Positions 31,513-43,565 of a stretch of DNA of 64,000 nt are shown here, piece after piece. This DNA comes from Dipteris shenzhenensis. Taxonomy: Eukaryota; Polypodiophyta; Polypodiopsida; Gleicheniales. Made by a program: the position numbers and the translations under genes. The stretch lies in assembly GCA_047967505.1 (NCBI GenBank), contig CM106538.1, one strand, 5' to 3'. The stretch's first letter is position 1. Every line of letters begins with the position of its first letter. Under the pieces are notes generated by a model. That model worked only from the letters and a program-made list of their open reading frames with translations. It was not told where the DNA came from and did not search any database.

Positions 31513-32890
31513 CCCCCCCCCCAAGCAGGGAATGCACAGCATTTCCATGCCTGGGACCAATCACGCACAAAGACGGGCTTGAGATAATGCTTGTTCATCA
31601 CCTTCTTACCATATGGCTCATGCAGCTCCTGAACTTGTACAGACCCATTGCTACGTTCCTTGATGACTTTGTATGGACTAGTCCACAGTGGCAGGAACTT
31701 CTTATCCATTTGGTGGTCCAATCTGTTATCAAAGCATAGCACAGCATCCCCCTCAGCAAAGTGTCTTTCCCATCCCTTGTGAATTTTAGCATCCAAGTGG
31801 GCTTTTTTCGATTTTTTTAGATCTCTGTTTGATGTAGTGCAAGGCATCAAGTTTCATCTAACTTCTCAAGTTGTACCAACCTATCCTCTACATGTTCATC
31901 TTTTGTCATCCTCTGTTCTTGTGCCAATCTCAAGGCTGGAATCTCTATCTCTAGGGGTAAAACTGCCTCAGTACTGTACACCAACTTAAAAGGAGTGTGA
32001 CTTGTAGACATTTCATGAGTGATGTTGTAAGCCCACACAACTTCAGTGACCTTGTAATCCCATTGGCCCCCGTCCCTTGTGGCCATTTTTTCCATGGATT
32101 TACAAAGGAGGCCATTGGTCTGCTCCGTTTGTCCCATAGATGCTGGATAATAGATGCTAGAAGTGCGATGATCAATACCCATGTGCTCCATGAGCAACTC
32201 CATTGCTTCATTTAAGAATGGACTCCCATGGTCAGATACTATTTCCATGGGTGTCCCAAACCTTGTGTAGATACGTTCAAATATGAAATTTGAAACTGCC
32301 TTACCATTTGCAGCGGGGAGGGCGATAGCTTCAGCCCACTTAGTGACATACTAAGTGGCTACCAAAAGATACTTCTTTTTGCGGGCAGTCATGGGTAGGG
32401 GCCCAACAAAATCTATTCCCCACTTCTGAAACGGACGGATGGACATCTCTGGGTGATGCTACCCAGGACACAAATCCTTCCTACCAAAGAATTGGCATGG
32501 TTCACAAGTTTCGCAATACATAGTGACATCCTTGAACAAGGTCGGCCAATAGTACCCAGCATGTAGAATCATCTTAGCTATATAGTCACCGGCATAGTGG
32601 CCTCCACAAAATTCATCATGATAATGCTTTAATACCTTAGGTACTTCATTTTCATCAATGGCCCATCTTAGTACCCCATTCGGGCCTTGACAGTATAACA
32701 CCCCATTAAAGAGAGTGTAGCGCCTACTATCTCTACAGATTTTCTTTCTCTCATAGCTAGTACTTTCTAGAGGAAAGGAGAAAGCGGTCAAAATCCTATA
32801 GATACCACCATACCATGGATCCCCAACTTCTATGGCTGCTACAAGGGTTACATCGAGGCACTCCTCTAAATCAATCAAAGCACTCTTCAA
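31437..32890 (-). pseudogene. gypsy-3 integrase, broken
   Basis: On the minus strand, 32890-32459 carries the zinc-binding part (H...H, then CETCEPCQF) with YYWPTLFKDV. The core continues with KWGIDFVGPL, and the following VAT-stop-YVTKWAEA has a stop exactly where the second-block Asp would sit. 32248-31847 has EIVSDHGSPFLN and later WAYNITHEMSTS and FKLVYSTEAVLPLEIE. 31850-31437 is the C-terminal region with WTSPYKVI and runs to the LTR. Catalysis is lost. Confidence 0.85.
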
Positions 32891-33735
32891 GTTGGAACAA
32901 CCCCTTTTACAATTTTGAAAGAAAAATCATATTCTTGTAAAACTGCCAACCATTTGGCCGATCGGCCCATGGGATTTGGTGATTGAAGAACCTGCTTTGC
33001 AAGACCATTGCTACATATTATAATGAAGGACTTTTTAGTAGCATAATGCTTAAATTTCTCAATGCAAAACACCAAAGACAAAGGATGCTTGTCAGCCTCA
33101 GAGTAGCATCGTTTAGTTTCAAGCAATTGTCGAGAAGCAAATCAAACGGGATACATGAACCGATCCTCCCCTTGCTAGAGAAGAATACCCGCCAGAGTGT
33201 GCTCACCAAACCCAAGATTGATATAGAAAGTCTTTGACCAATCAGGATTGCATAGAATGGGTTTTGAAGCTAGAGCACTCTTGATTTGTATAAACCCATG
33301 ATCACAATCCTCATCCCGAGAGAAATCAACTCTATCTTTTAATAGCATAGTCATGGGTTGCATCAAAGCAGCATATTGATCAATGAAGTGGTGATAGTAT
33401 CCTGCTAGATTGACAAATGAGCATACCTGACATTTGGTTATTGGTGGGGAGAGCTTGAGGATAGCTTCTACCTTCTTGGGGTCAGGCTTGACACCCTCGA
33501 ATGAGACAATATGTCCCAATAACCTCCCTTGAGTGGCTCCAATGGTGCCTTTATCAGGGTTGAGGCTCCCATTCACATCATTGACTTTGGAAGGCCAGCC
33601 TAACGTTCATGGCATGCTCCTTACGTGCTAAGAATATATAGAAATCATCTAGAAAACCCGCTACTCTTGCAATGGCTATGATATGCTATGGAGGGGTCTG
33701 GATCATGTGTCCGAGGACAAAAACAAAGCAACGCT
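32887..33735 (-). pseudogene. gypsy-3 RT (palm/thumb) and RNase H, truncated
   Basis: On the minus strand, the RT box AGFLDDFYIF (about 33630-33660) is followed by LNPDKGTIGATQGRLLGHIVS and FVNLAGYYHHFIDQYA. RNase H pieces follow (FYINLGFGEHTLAGILL; ETKRCYSEADKHPLSLVFCIEKFKHY). Fingers and everything N-terminal of the RT box are missing because sequence stops at 33735, where the partial copia-A1 LTR begins. It is a separate gypsy lineage from gypsy-1 and gypsy-2. Confidence 0.82.
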
Positions 33736-33834
33736 CAACATCAGTATTGAAGGAAAATTTTGTTCCTCTCCAATTTGATGTGTACTCTCTATTCTTTGTT
33801 CAGTTTTTGTTCCACTGCACCCTATAATTTAACT
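33736..33834 (+). mobile_element. copia-A1 5' LTR, truncated to 99 bp
   Basis: CAACATCAGTATTGAAGG through TATAATTTAAC matches the end of the 3' LTR (38582-38680). About 540 bp of the LTR are missing. The primer-binding site TGGTATCAGAGC (33835-33846) follows directly. The last A of the LTR appears changed to T. Confidence 0.9.
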
Positions 33835-33846
33835 TGGTATCAGAGC
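33835..33846 (+). promoter_or_regulatory. primer-binding site of copia-A1
   Basis: TGGTATCAGAGC, complementary to the 3' end of plant initiator methionine tRNA, directly abutting the LTR. It primes minus-strand cDNA synthesis. Confidence 0.9.
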
Positions 33847-33907
33847 CCAGGTGGCTCTAAGGATCAAAGAATAGAAGCGATGCAAGGGCTTCAACAGCAT
33901 ACGGAGT

Positions 33908-36310
33908 GATGGCAATAGGAAGCGGCTCAACAGGAAGCAGCTCGAGTTCAGCAGCTACTGCTGCACCAACAAGCCAGGCATTGAAGGCAAGCTCGATGGT
34001 ACGAACTACACTCTATGGAAGTTTAAATTATTTACTATTCTGGATTCATATGAGCTTCTGGAGATAGTACTGGGGACTGACCCAGAACCACAAGGAACCC
34101 TTGACCCAACAAATTCGAGGAGTATGATACCTCCTAATGTCGACCTTCTACGAGCTTGGAAACGTAGGAACGCAGATGCTCTATGTGCCCAAGTTACAAG
34201 TACTAGTGATAGTGATTTTGACCTTGATTTAGCATACATCTAAGGCAACTGTGGCCTGGAACATATTGAAGAGTCAGTATGAGATGTAGAATCAGACAAG
34301 GATCCAGCTCGCAGTAGAGAAGTTTAATGAAGGAGAGAGAGCGGAGGTGTTCATAACCCAAATCCAAAATCTGCGTGACTAGATGGTTGGTGTTGGGATA
34401 CAAAAGACTAGCAAAGAGCTAGCTCGGCGATGTCTCCGGATATGTCCACCAAGGTTTGATGGACTAGTAACAGCGCTTAACACTCAGGTGAGACCCCAAC
34501 CATTGTCATTTGAGGAGTTATGTGCTTTACTTCTGGAGGAGGAATTGAGGCTTAAAGCTCGAGATGGAGGTGGCAATGGTGATGCTGCTTTCTCTACCAC
34601 TACAAAAGGCAAAGGTGGTTCCTCCACCAAAGGTGAGTCCTCTACTAGTAGTGACAAAAAGAAGAAGGGCGGCAAGAAGAAGTTTCAGGGAGAATGCTTC
34701 TACTACAAAAAGAAGGGCCATATGATTGTAGATTGCCAGGTCAAGAAAGTAGATGAAAAGAATAGTATCTTGAAGAAGACAGATAAGGGGAAAGAGATAG
34801 CTAACATAGCGGAAGCAGAGTTGGATCTATTTCTGGCCATTGAGGAAGAGTGTTCCTCAGTTCAAGTAGCTTCAACCACTAATTCATGGGTGTTGGATAG
34901 TGGTGCCTCCCGCCACATGACCTATAAGAAGGGTCTATATTGCTCCATGCAGCCTCTACAGGAACCCATCACTATGATGGTTGGTAATAATGCAAAATGC
35001 CTTGTTGAGCGTATAGGTACAGTTTCATCTGTTTCTGTGGATGGAGATGTTAAGAAACTATCTAATGTGCTGTATGTTCCACAAATCAAGAGAAATTTGC
35101 TATCAGTTGCTGACCTTGACCATGAGGTGAGGTTTAACAAGATAGGAGCAAATTTTTTGGATAGTGCAGGCAATGTTGTTGGCACAGGAGTAAGGAGGAA
35201 CAACCTGTATGAGCTAAGTTCTCTTACATCCACAACTGGAGTGGGCACAAGCAGACTTTGGCATGAAAGATTTGGCCACATCAGATTTGTAGTGCTGAAG
35301 GAGATGCAAAAGCAAGGTATGGTGGCTCACTTACCTGCAGTCATAGAAATCAAAGAACCATGTGAAGCTTGCATGATGGGCAAGCAACAAAGAAAGGCAT
35401 TCCCACAAGAAGGCAAGAATAGAGCAAACACTCCTCTAGAGTTTGTGCATGTTGACTTGTGCAGTAAGATGCCTACACAAGCCTTGGGGGGATCTTCCTA
35501 TTTTTTATTGATTGTCGACGATTATAGTAGGAAGATGTGGGTGTACTTTTTTAGGGAAAAGGCCCAAGCTTTTGGTAAATTTAAAGAATGGCTACAGCTT
35601 GTTGAAAATGAAACAGGGAGAAAAGTGAAGAAAATAAGATCGGATGGTGGTGGTGAGTTTGTTTCTACAAAGTTTGGAGATTTTTGCAAGAGCAAAGGGA
35701 TCAAGCGACAAATGACAACACCACATATGCCTCAACAAAATTCGGTTGTTGAATGCCGAATGCGGACCACGGTGGAGATGGGGAGGTGTATGTTAAAAGG
35801 TGCTAGACTGCCAAACCACTTTTGGGCTGAGGTATCAATACTATGGTTTACATCCTTAATCACAACTATACAAAGGCACTCAAAGGTAAAACACCACATG
35901 AGACTTATAGCGGTAAGAAGCCATCTGTCTCCCACTTTAGAACGTTTGGGTGTGAATGCTATGCGCATGTACCAAACAAAGAGAGAAACAAGCTTATCTT
36001 CTTAGGCTATTGTGATGAGAAGAAAGCCTATAAGTTGTATGGCCAAGAGGCAAAGAAGATCATAGTGAGCTACAATGTGGTGTTCAATGAGCAGCCACAT
36101 GCAATGGAGGTAGAGAAGAGCTCTTTCACTTTATCATCAAGTGAAGAGGTAATTCAATATGGACCTATCCCAAGAGCTATAAAGGAGGAAATATCAGATG
36201 ATGAAGGTATAAGTCACCAACCTTTTGTTACACCACTGGAAAAGCCATTGCCGCGATGGGTAAGGCAGCTCTACAACTATGATAACCAGATGCCTATGTC
36301 TGTTGATTAG
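33908..36310 (+). pseudogene. copia-A1 gag-protease-integrase, broken
   Basis: Gag begins near the ATG at 33908. KLDGTNYTLWKFK lies in a second frame after an early frameshift. An uninterrupted 540-codon stretch, 34383-36005, holds late gag, a knuckle with Tyr for the second Cys (CFYYKKKGHMIVDC, about 34696-34737), protease WVLDSGASRHMTYKKGLY, integrase zinc region LWHERFGH...CEACMMGK, and catalytic blocks VHVDLCSKM, VDDYSRKMWVYF and IRSDGGGEF with Glu in SVVEC. A frameshift near 35860 moves the rest to 35843-36310, through FLGYCDEKKAYKLYG, the usual copia integrase C-terminus. Tnt1-like organisation. Confidence 0.88.
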
Positions 36311-36419
36311 CATGCAAATGGAACAAGGCGGTCTCAGAGAATTGAGGAGCAAAGGAGGGCTTCTGCTCACATAGCCAATATGGCCTTGATGGCTGAGATT
36401 ATTATAGAAGTAAAGGAGC

Positions 36420-38007
36420 CTGTGAGTTTGGAGGAAGCACTTACAGACTGAGATTGGAAAAATGCTATGCAAGTAGAAGATGATAGCATCATGAAGAATG
36501 AAACTTGGGAACTGGTAGATCGACCACCTAACAGAAAGGTTATTGGCACCAAGTGGGTTTGGAAGGTAAAGTACAAGGCCGATGGGACTTTGGAAAAGTA
36601 CAAAGCCAGATTGGTTACACAAGGATTTCCATGGGTTGAAGGGTTTGATTTTTAGGAATCTTTTGCTATCAAATGGATGTTAAATCAGCATTCTTGAATG
36701 GTGACCTCAAGGAGGAGGTGTATGTGGCTCAGCCACCTGGGTTTGAGGACCCCCATTCTAAGAACAAGGTATGTAAGCTGAAGAAGGCTCTGTACGGTGG
36801 GCTGAAATAGGCCCCAAGAGCATGGTACCAATGGATAGACAAATTCTTTCATAAATTAAACTTCAAAAGATGTGCCTCAGATGCCAACTTATATGTGTAC
36901 AAGAAAGGTGGAAAAATTGCTATTATTGTTCTATATGTGGATGATCTCCTTATTACAGGTGACTATGAAGACATGATCTAGCAGACTAGAAAGGAATTGA
37001 GCTTCAAAAGATGTGCCTCAGATGCCAACTTATATGTGTACGAAAGGTGGAAAAACTGCTATTATTATTCTATATGTGGATGATCTCCTTATTACAGGTG
37101 ACTATGAAGACATGATCTAGCAGACTAGAAAGGAATTGAGCACAGAGTTTGAGATGATAGACTTAGGCTTGATGCACTACTATTTGGGGATTGAAGTCTA
37201 GCAAGATCCAAAAAAGATCTTCATCTCTCAACAAAATAATGCAAGCAAGATCTTGAAGGCATTTGGTATGTCTGAGTGCAAGGAGATAGCTACACCTATG
37301 GAGGTAAATGCGAGGTTGTCTATGGAGTATGCCTCACCACCAGTAGACATCGGGAGGTATAGGAAGTTGGTCGGTAGTCTCATCTATCGTGCAACATCAG
37401 ATCGGACATTAGTTTTGATGTTGGCGTTTTGAGCAAGTTCTCCAATAAGCCCCGAGAGAATCATTGGAATGCAGAGATGCAGGTGCTCAGGTATGTGAAG
37501 GGCAATCTTGACTATGGCATCACCTATGGTATGGGCACTTCCTTGGCTGGTCATTGTGACTCAGATTGGGCTAGAGATGTTGATTCTAAGAAATCAGTTT
37601 TTGGATATTGTTTCTCTTTAGGTTCAGGTATCTTCTCTGGGATCAATAAGAAACAACCAACAGTGGCATTGTCTTCTACCAAGGCTGAGTACAAGGTAGC
37701 ATGTTTTGCTGCATGTGAAGCAGTCTAGTTGAGGAGGATCTTATGGCACATGGGAGTACAAGAGGATGAGGCGATTGTGCTAAGGTGCAACAATCAAAGT
37801 TGCATGGCTAAAAATACAGTGTTTCATGCGTGCACAAAATATATAGAGATTCAATATCACTATGTGTGTGATTTGATTGAGGACAGGATAGTGGAATTGG
37901 TCTACTGTCCAACAGAGCAAAATGGAGTAGATGTCTTCACCAAGGCATTCGGGAAGGATCAACTTCAGGGTCATCTTCAAAGACTTGGCATTGGGTCGAG
38001 AACCTAG
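36420..38007 (+). pseudogene. copia-A1 reverse transcriptase / RNase H, broken
   Basis: RT blocks: WELVDRPPNRKVIGTKWVWKVKYK (36467-36655); then [27 protein letters not shown] and LYVDDLLITGDYED, the last two blocks partly duplicated (separate entry). The segment between GFDF and VKSAFLNGD, which normally contains ETFSPV, is shortened. RNase H: GHCDSDWARDVDSKKSVFGYCF, TVALSSTKAEYKV, then NQSCMAKNTVFHACTKYIEIQYHYV, ending at 38007 just before the polypurine tract. Stops include TAG after LK and in EDMI. Confidence 0.88.
36861..37139 (+). repeat. ~140-bp tandem duplication across the RT active-site box
   Basis: 36861-37001 and 37002-37139 are nearly identical, both starting CTTCAAAAGATGTGCCTCAG and both containing CTATATGTGGATGATCTCCT, the YVDD box. 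Copy 2 lacks two bases (GTGTACGAAAGG versus GTGTACAAGAAAGG), shifting the frame. High similarity means it is younger than most of the element's other lesions. Confidence 0.93.
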
Positions 38008-38037
38008 TTCAGCTATGGGTGGACATTGAGAGGGGCT

Positions 38038-38680
38038 TGTTAGATATGCTCAATGCCCCACCCTCCTGGTAACCACCAGTGGTCAAAGATGCTCAAGTTG
38101 TAAGGCCCCCATAAGAGGAGAAGCCATGTGTGAGCTCAGGACATTGGATGGATCCTGACTTGCATGTGAGATGAGGTCTATCAGTGAGACTGTTGATGGT
38201 AGAAAGGTGATTGTGTGGGGACCCCTTATTCTTGTTGGGGCCTGGGGGGTAGCTGGGGGGTCCCATGGGAGCCGCTAGCCCCCCTGGTGGGGGTTCGGGG
38301 GTGGGAGCCCCTGAGGTGATGGTATAGGGAATATTCCTTGAATATTCCATGGATGACTAGTCGTTTCCTTCGACTAGGCCAACTGGTCAACTCCACCGAC
38401 TATGTTGATCCGACTACTCCACTCATAGCTATAAAGAGGTGACCTCCCCAGTCCATTGTATCAGATCAGTTCAGATCAGAGATTCGATCTTCCAGCTAGT
38501 AGCTCTTAACCTAGTATCTATCTAGATCACCATCTAAGCTCCACTATGGGAGTGAATGGGTGGATGGAGCCATCATCTGTACAACATCAATATTGAAGGA
38601 AAAGTTTGTTCCTCTCCAATTTGCTATGTACTCTCTATTCTTTGTTTAGTTTCTGTTCCACTATGCTGTGTAATTTAACA
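38038..38680 (+). mobile_element. copia-A1 3' LTR, 643 bp
   Basis: Begins TGTTAGATATGC right after the polypurine tract TTGAGAGGGGCT and ends TGTAATTTAACA. Ends form the short inverted repeat TGTTA/TAACA. A TATA box (CTATAAAG) is at 38429-38436. Two 26-bp U3 repeats lie at 38351-38376 and 38377-38402. 38167-38300 matches the reverse complement of 61530-61664, and 38330-38660 that of 61140-61490. Confidence 0.92.
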
Positions 38681-39420
38681 AGCCCTTGCTGCATCTCACA
38701 TCTCACCTTAGGGCTTAATGCTATTAGTTGAGGAAGCATGATGCTCAAAGACCGATGAATGAGGTCCTGAACGACCGAATAGTCCTCTTGCCCCCAACTG
38801 ATGGAAAAATACGAGGGCGACCACTTACTCCTGCGAGATCTTAAGTCTTCTCTATTGGTGGGTCTGCCATCTTAGCATCTGAGGGCTTTGAGAAGGACAC
38901 CTTCTTCCTGAGGTGGCCTAGTCCATGGTTTGGAGAGGGGTCTCAGGTCGTATGACTTCTTTTCTCAAGGTTAAGGATCTCTACGTCAGAATCCTCGGTG
39001 CTTGATTCACTTAGAAGATTCACCCTTGGAATATTGGGGCATTTCGTGCGATAATAACTGGTGGCACTCGTAGCACACAACATTGGCACGTTCTCTTGGA
39101 GGGCAATTGGCTTGATTTTTGATGCCCACCATCTCAAGCCAAAGATCATTCAGGGCCTTGGCTAGGTCATTGTCTCTGGGTTCTTTAGCAAGAGGGGCCG
39201 GGGAGTACGAAGGAGGGGGGCTCATGGGCAAGGCTGGGGAAATCTTCCAAGTGGAGGTTGAGGATATACTCCTTGTCGAGGGTAAGCATCTAAGGGAGGA
39301 CCATACATTTGAGGTGGAGGCAGTGGATACATCCCTAATGGGGGGTGGGGGTATGCCCCTGAGTTGGACCCCCTAGGTTATTGTTGCAAGAATTGAGGGG
39401 GTTGCGGAAGGACAATCATC
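38681..39420 (-). pseudogene. gypsy-3 gag fragment beyond the nested copia-A1
   Basis: On the minus strand, a Pro/Ser-rich stretch (from about 39231) is followed by NDLWLEMVGIKNQAN and a zinc-knuckle-like VVCYECHQLLSHEMPQYSKG (about 39070-39020; final Cys missing), then an acidic SSTEDSDVEIL segment in the next frame. This is the gag-to-protease side of a gypsy element and has the same orientation as the pol at 31.4-33.7 kb, so copia-A1 sits inside gypsy-3. The protease and the N-terminal half of RT are missing at the junction. Confidence 0.6.
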
Positions 39421-39427
39421 TTCTTTG

Positions 39428-42400
39428 AAATACCACTTTCGTCAGTTTTGCATATTTGCCCTTGTGAGGCAGAAGCTGTGTTTTTTGCAATGGCAGAATA
39501 TTTTGCAATGTTTTGTAATGGCATCTGATTCTCTTTCATAGATTGTCACTGAAAAGCTTGACAAGAACAACTTCCAAGCATGGAAGTTTAGAATGATGAA
39601 TTTCCTTATGGGAAAAGGTTATTGGGAGTTCATTACAGGAAATGAAGAAGAACTAGTTCTTCCTAATGTTCCCAATCAACAGGAAATGCAGGCATTTAAA
39701 GGATGGCATGAGAGAGCCAGAAAAGTTATGTACTGGCTGTCTATCAGTATTTTACATTCTATGATTGTGCATATTCAAGATGCAAGTACGCCAAAGGAGG
39801 CATGGGATACTTTGGCAAAAATGTATAGCACAAATAGGCAAGCCAAGAAAATGCAACTCAAGCAGGAGTTGCATAATGTGCAGAGAGAAAATATGAGCAT
39901 CAATGACTACCACATGAAGGTGAAGAAAATTGTAGATGCACTTCCTTCCATTGGGTCGCTAGTGGAAGATGATGATTTTCTGTGACCATGAATGGTCTAG
40001 GAAAGGATTATGCATAGTTCTGGACACCCATTGCGGTCCGTGAAAAATTTCCTAATTTTGAGGAGTTGTTTGCTCGTCTAATTTCTGAAGAGGAGAGAAA
40101 TGGTGGTGCATCTTCTTCAGGAGGAACTTCGAAAGAAATTGTCTTCTACTCAAATGCTGGAAGAGGTAGAGGTAGAGCAGGCCGATCTGGAGGCCATGGT
40201 AGAAATCAAAATATGCAGCAAACTCAAGAAAACCAGTCCTATGGAGGAGGACATGGTAACTCTAGAGGCAGAGGGAGCCAAAGAGGTCATGGTGGATGGC
40301 AGAGAGGCCAAAATGCAAACAGCAATGTTGAATGCTACTACTGTGGTAAAATGGGTCATATGGCTAAAGACTACTATAAAAAGCAAAATGACATCATGAA
40401 TGGAAAATTGCATCAAGGGAATTATGCATCTTCTAGTATACAGGGTGATGACAGAAAGGAGCATCTATTTATGGTGCAGCACATGACCAATTCTGTGACA
40501 AGTGCAGAAGAAAGCAATGATGTGTGGTATGTTGACTCAGGTGCATCAAACCACATGATAGGTTATGTAGAATGGATGCAGGATGCAAGGAAAATGGAAA
40601 GACCAGGATTTATGGAGATTGGTGATGATACTGCACATCCTATTGTGCAGATTGGTAAAATTCCTTTGTCTATGCAGGATGGGAAAAAGAAATACCTGTC
40701 TGATATATTTCATGTCCCAAATATCACCAAGAACCTAGTTTCTGTTGGTCAAATGGTTGAGCAGGGCTTGCAGGTCAGATTTAATCCTCATGGATGCTTT
40801 GTTGAGGATATGAAAAATAACGGTCGCTTGATAGCAAAAGGAAAGAAGAAGAGCAAGATGTTTATGTTGGATGTGGACATGCCTGAATTGAGTGCAGCAA
40901 TGTTTGCACATGGGACCGGTGTCATTGCAGATATTGATATCTGTCATAAACGCATTGGTCATGTTAATGTACAGCGACTTAAATTAATGCAGGCCCAAAA
41001 TATTGTTACAGGATTGCCTAAATTCAAGGTTGCAGAAATGCATAAGGTATGTGAAGCCTGTCAATTTGGAAAATAGGCAAGGAAACCATTTCCTAGACAT
41101 GTTCAAGAGAGTAAGAAGCCATTGGAATTAATGCACTCTGATGTGTGGACTACTAAAGCAGCATCTATTGGAGGCTGTCATTATTTTGTCACTTTTATTG
41201 ATGACTACAGCTAGAAAGTTTGGGTGTATTTTATGAAAAAGAAAAGTGAAGTGTTTGGGAATTTCAAAGCTTTTAAAGCTATGGTTAAAAAAGAAACAGG
41301 CCTGCAAATAAAATGCCTAAGGTCAAATCGAGGGGGAGAGTACCTCTCAAATGAGTTTGCAAGGTTCTTGCAGGAGGATGGCATAAAGCAGCAATATTCA
41401 TGCAATCATACCCCACAGCAAAATGGACTTGCAGAAAGGAAAAATAGGCATATTGGAGAGGTATCTCGGGCCATGCTAAATGAAAAAGGCCTACCAGACT
41501 ATTATTGGGCTAAAGCAGTTGCTACAGTAGTTTACATAATGAGCAAGTCTCCCACTGCACCAATACATGGCATGACGCCAGAGGAGATGTATACTGTTAG
41601 GAAACTAGATATTTTTCATTTGAAAATTTTTGGTTGCATTGCCTATGTTCATGTGCTAGATGAGTTGAGCTCCAAGTTGGATCCAAAAGCTGAGAAGTGC
41701 ATCTTTATGGGTTATTCTCTGCAGCAAAAAGGGTATAGATGCTATAACCCTTCTACTCGTAAGTTTATAGTGAGTAGAGATGTTGTCTTTAATGAGATGA
41801 GCAGCTGATATAAACCAGTAAATGTGATTGATGATGTAGATGCACAAAATGGTAATGCTACATAGAATTCACAGCAGCAATCACAAAATATTAGTGGACC
41901 TGCAGTGTCCTCTAGTAGTGGTTCACATACTTCACCATGGACAAGCAGATTGAGATCAGGAGAATCTCCTCAAAGCAATGCAGATAGTGGTATGCAGGTA
42001 TCACGAAAAGGAAAAGAGAAGGTAGATCAGCCCAAGTTTGATGTGAATGCAGGTCACTCTTATATGGATGGTGAATCCAGTGGCTCAGAACAGAGCATTC
42101 ATGATGAGTTGGGTATTCCTTCTGTTGTTACACCTAGAGTAAGGAAGACCAAGGATGTTTTGAGAGCACCTAGAGGTGAGCCTATTTTGCGCAGATCTAC
42201 CAGAGGTAGGTATCCTATAGATAGGCTAAAATATGATGGATTTACAGCCATTCACTATGCCTATATGGTCAAAGTGATACAGGAACCAGAATCCACTTCT
42301 TTTGAGCAAGCCATGGGAAAAGAAAACTGGGAGAAGGCCATGGATGAAGAAATGGATGCCTTAGAAGCAAATGCTACATGGGAATTGGTGCCTTTGCCTA

Positions 42401-42521
42401 AAGACAAGAATGCAATTGGCTATAGGTGGGTTTATAAGGTGAAGCACAATGCAGATGGTTCTATGAACAGATATAAGGCAAGATTAGTTGTCAAGGGGTA
42501 TGCATAGACATATGGCATTGA
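39428..42521 (+). pseudogene. copia-B2: gag-pol fragment without LTRs
   Basis: Closely similar to copia-B3 from 39428 (GAAATACCACTTTCG) to 42521 (ATTGATTAT). Gag starts at the ATG at 39518 but hits a TAG after SLS. 39593-39985 is gag (CxxC-less part); 40066-41076 has the RG-rich linker, knuckle CYYCGKMGHMAKDYY (last Cys changed to Tyr), protease VDSGASNHMIG and integrase zinc region. 41224-41808 continues the core (GLAERKNRHI with the Glu). 41905-42507 is the linker and the start of RT up to GYRWVYKVKHN. LTR, leader, most of RT and RNase H are missing. Stops at 41076, near 41213 and at 41806 confirm decay. Confidence 0.9.
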
Positions 42522-42537
42522 TTATACAGGAATTAAA

Positions 42538-43565
42538 GTGAATGAGTTTGAGTTGTGTTCAAAGTATCATACCCATAGGACAAACGCACATGCGATAGGA
42601 GCACACCAATACAAATTTTTGATACTCATGTATGAGACGTGGTGAAAAATGAGAACATATGCATGTGCAACCATGCAAACGGTGTCTGATGGACATGATA
42701 CTTTTCACGGTCCTTAAATTAAATAGGTTTAAGTCATGTGCAAAGTATCGTACCCATCAAACAAATGCACGTGATAGGATCATCAATGCATATTTTTTTA
42801 TAGTCGTGTATGGGACGTGGTAAAAAACACAAAAATATGTGTGCCCAACCATGCAAATGTTTTCTGATTGACATGATACTTTGTATGGGATTTAAGTGAG
42901 TAGTTTTAGGGTGTGTGAAAAGTATTGTACCCATCGGACATATGCACATGCGGTGGTAGCACACCGATGCATATTTTTTCATATTCATGTATGAGATGTG
43001 GTGAAAAAATAAGAACACATGCCTACCCAACCATGCAAACAGTGTTTGATGGTCATGATACTTTGCATGGGCCTTAAAGAGAATAGTTTTAAGGCATGTA
43101 CAAAGAATTGTATCCACCATCAGACATATGTGCATGCGATAGGAGCATGTCGATGTGTATTTTTTCATACTCATGTATGGGACGTTGTGAAAAATGAAAA
43201 CATATGTGTGTCTAACCATGTAGTGTCTGGTGGACATTATAATTTGCATGGGCCTTAAATTAAATAGTTTTAAGATTTTTGCAAAGTATTTTATTCATTA
43301 AAAAAATGCACATGCGATAGGAGCATGCTGATGCCTAGTTTTTATACTCATGTATGAGACATGAAAAATGAGAACATATGCATGCTCAACCATGCAAACG
43401 GTGTCTGATGGACATGATAACTTACATAGGCCTTAAAGCAAATAGGTTTAAGGTATGTGCAAAGTATAATACCAATCAAACAAATACACATGTGATAGAA
43501 ACATGTCGATGCATATTTTTTTATACTCATGTATAGGACATGGTGAAAAACACACAAAATTGCAA
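42538..43565. repeat. tandem array of a ~180-bp repeat, about 5.7 copies
   Basis: Units start near 42538, 42728, 42904, 43086, 43267 and 43446 (last one cut off after about 120 bp). Each contains GCAAAGTAT.[A/G]TACCCATC, GCACATGCGATAGGAGCA, CATACTCATGTATG[G/A]GACGTGGTGAAAAA, AACCATGCAAAC and GATGGACATGATACTTTGCATGGGCC. Divergence between units is substantial, so the array is old. Unit length is close to that of one nucleosome plus linker, typical of plant satellites, but this is a short array. Confidence 0.88.
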
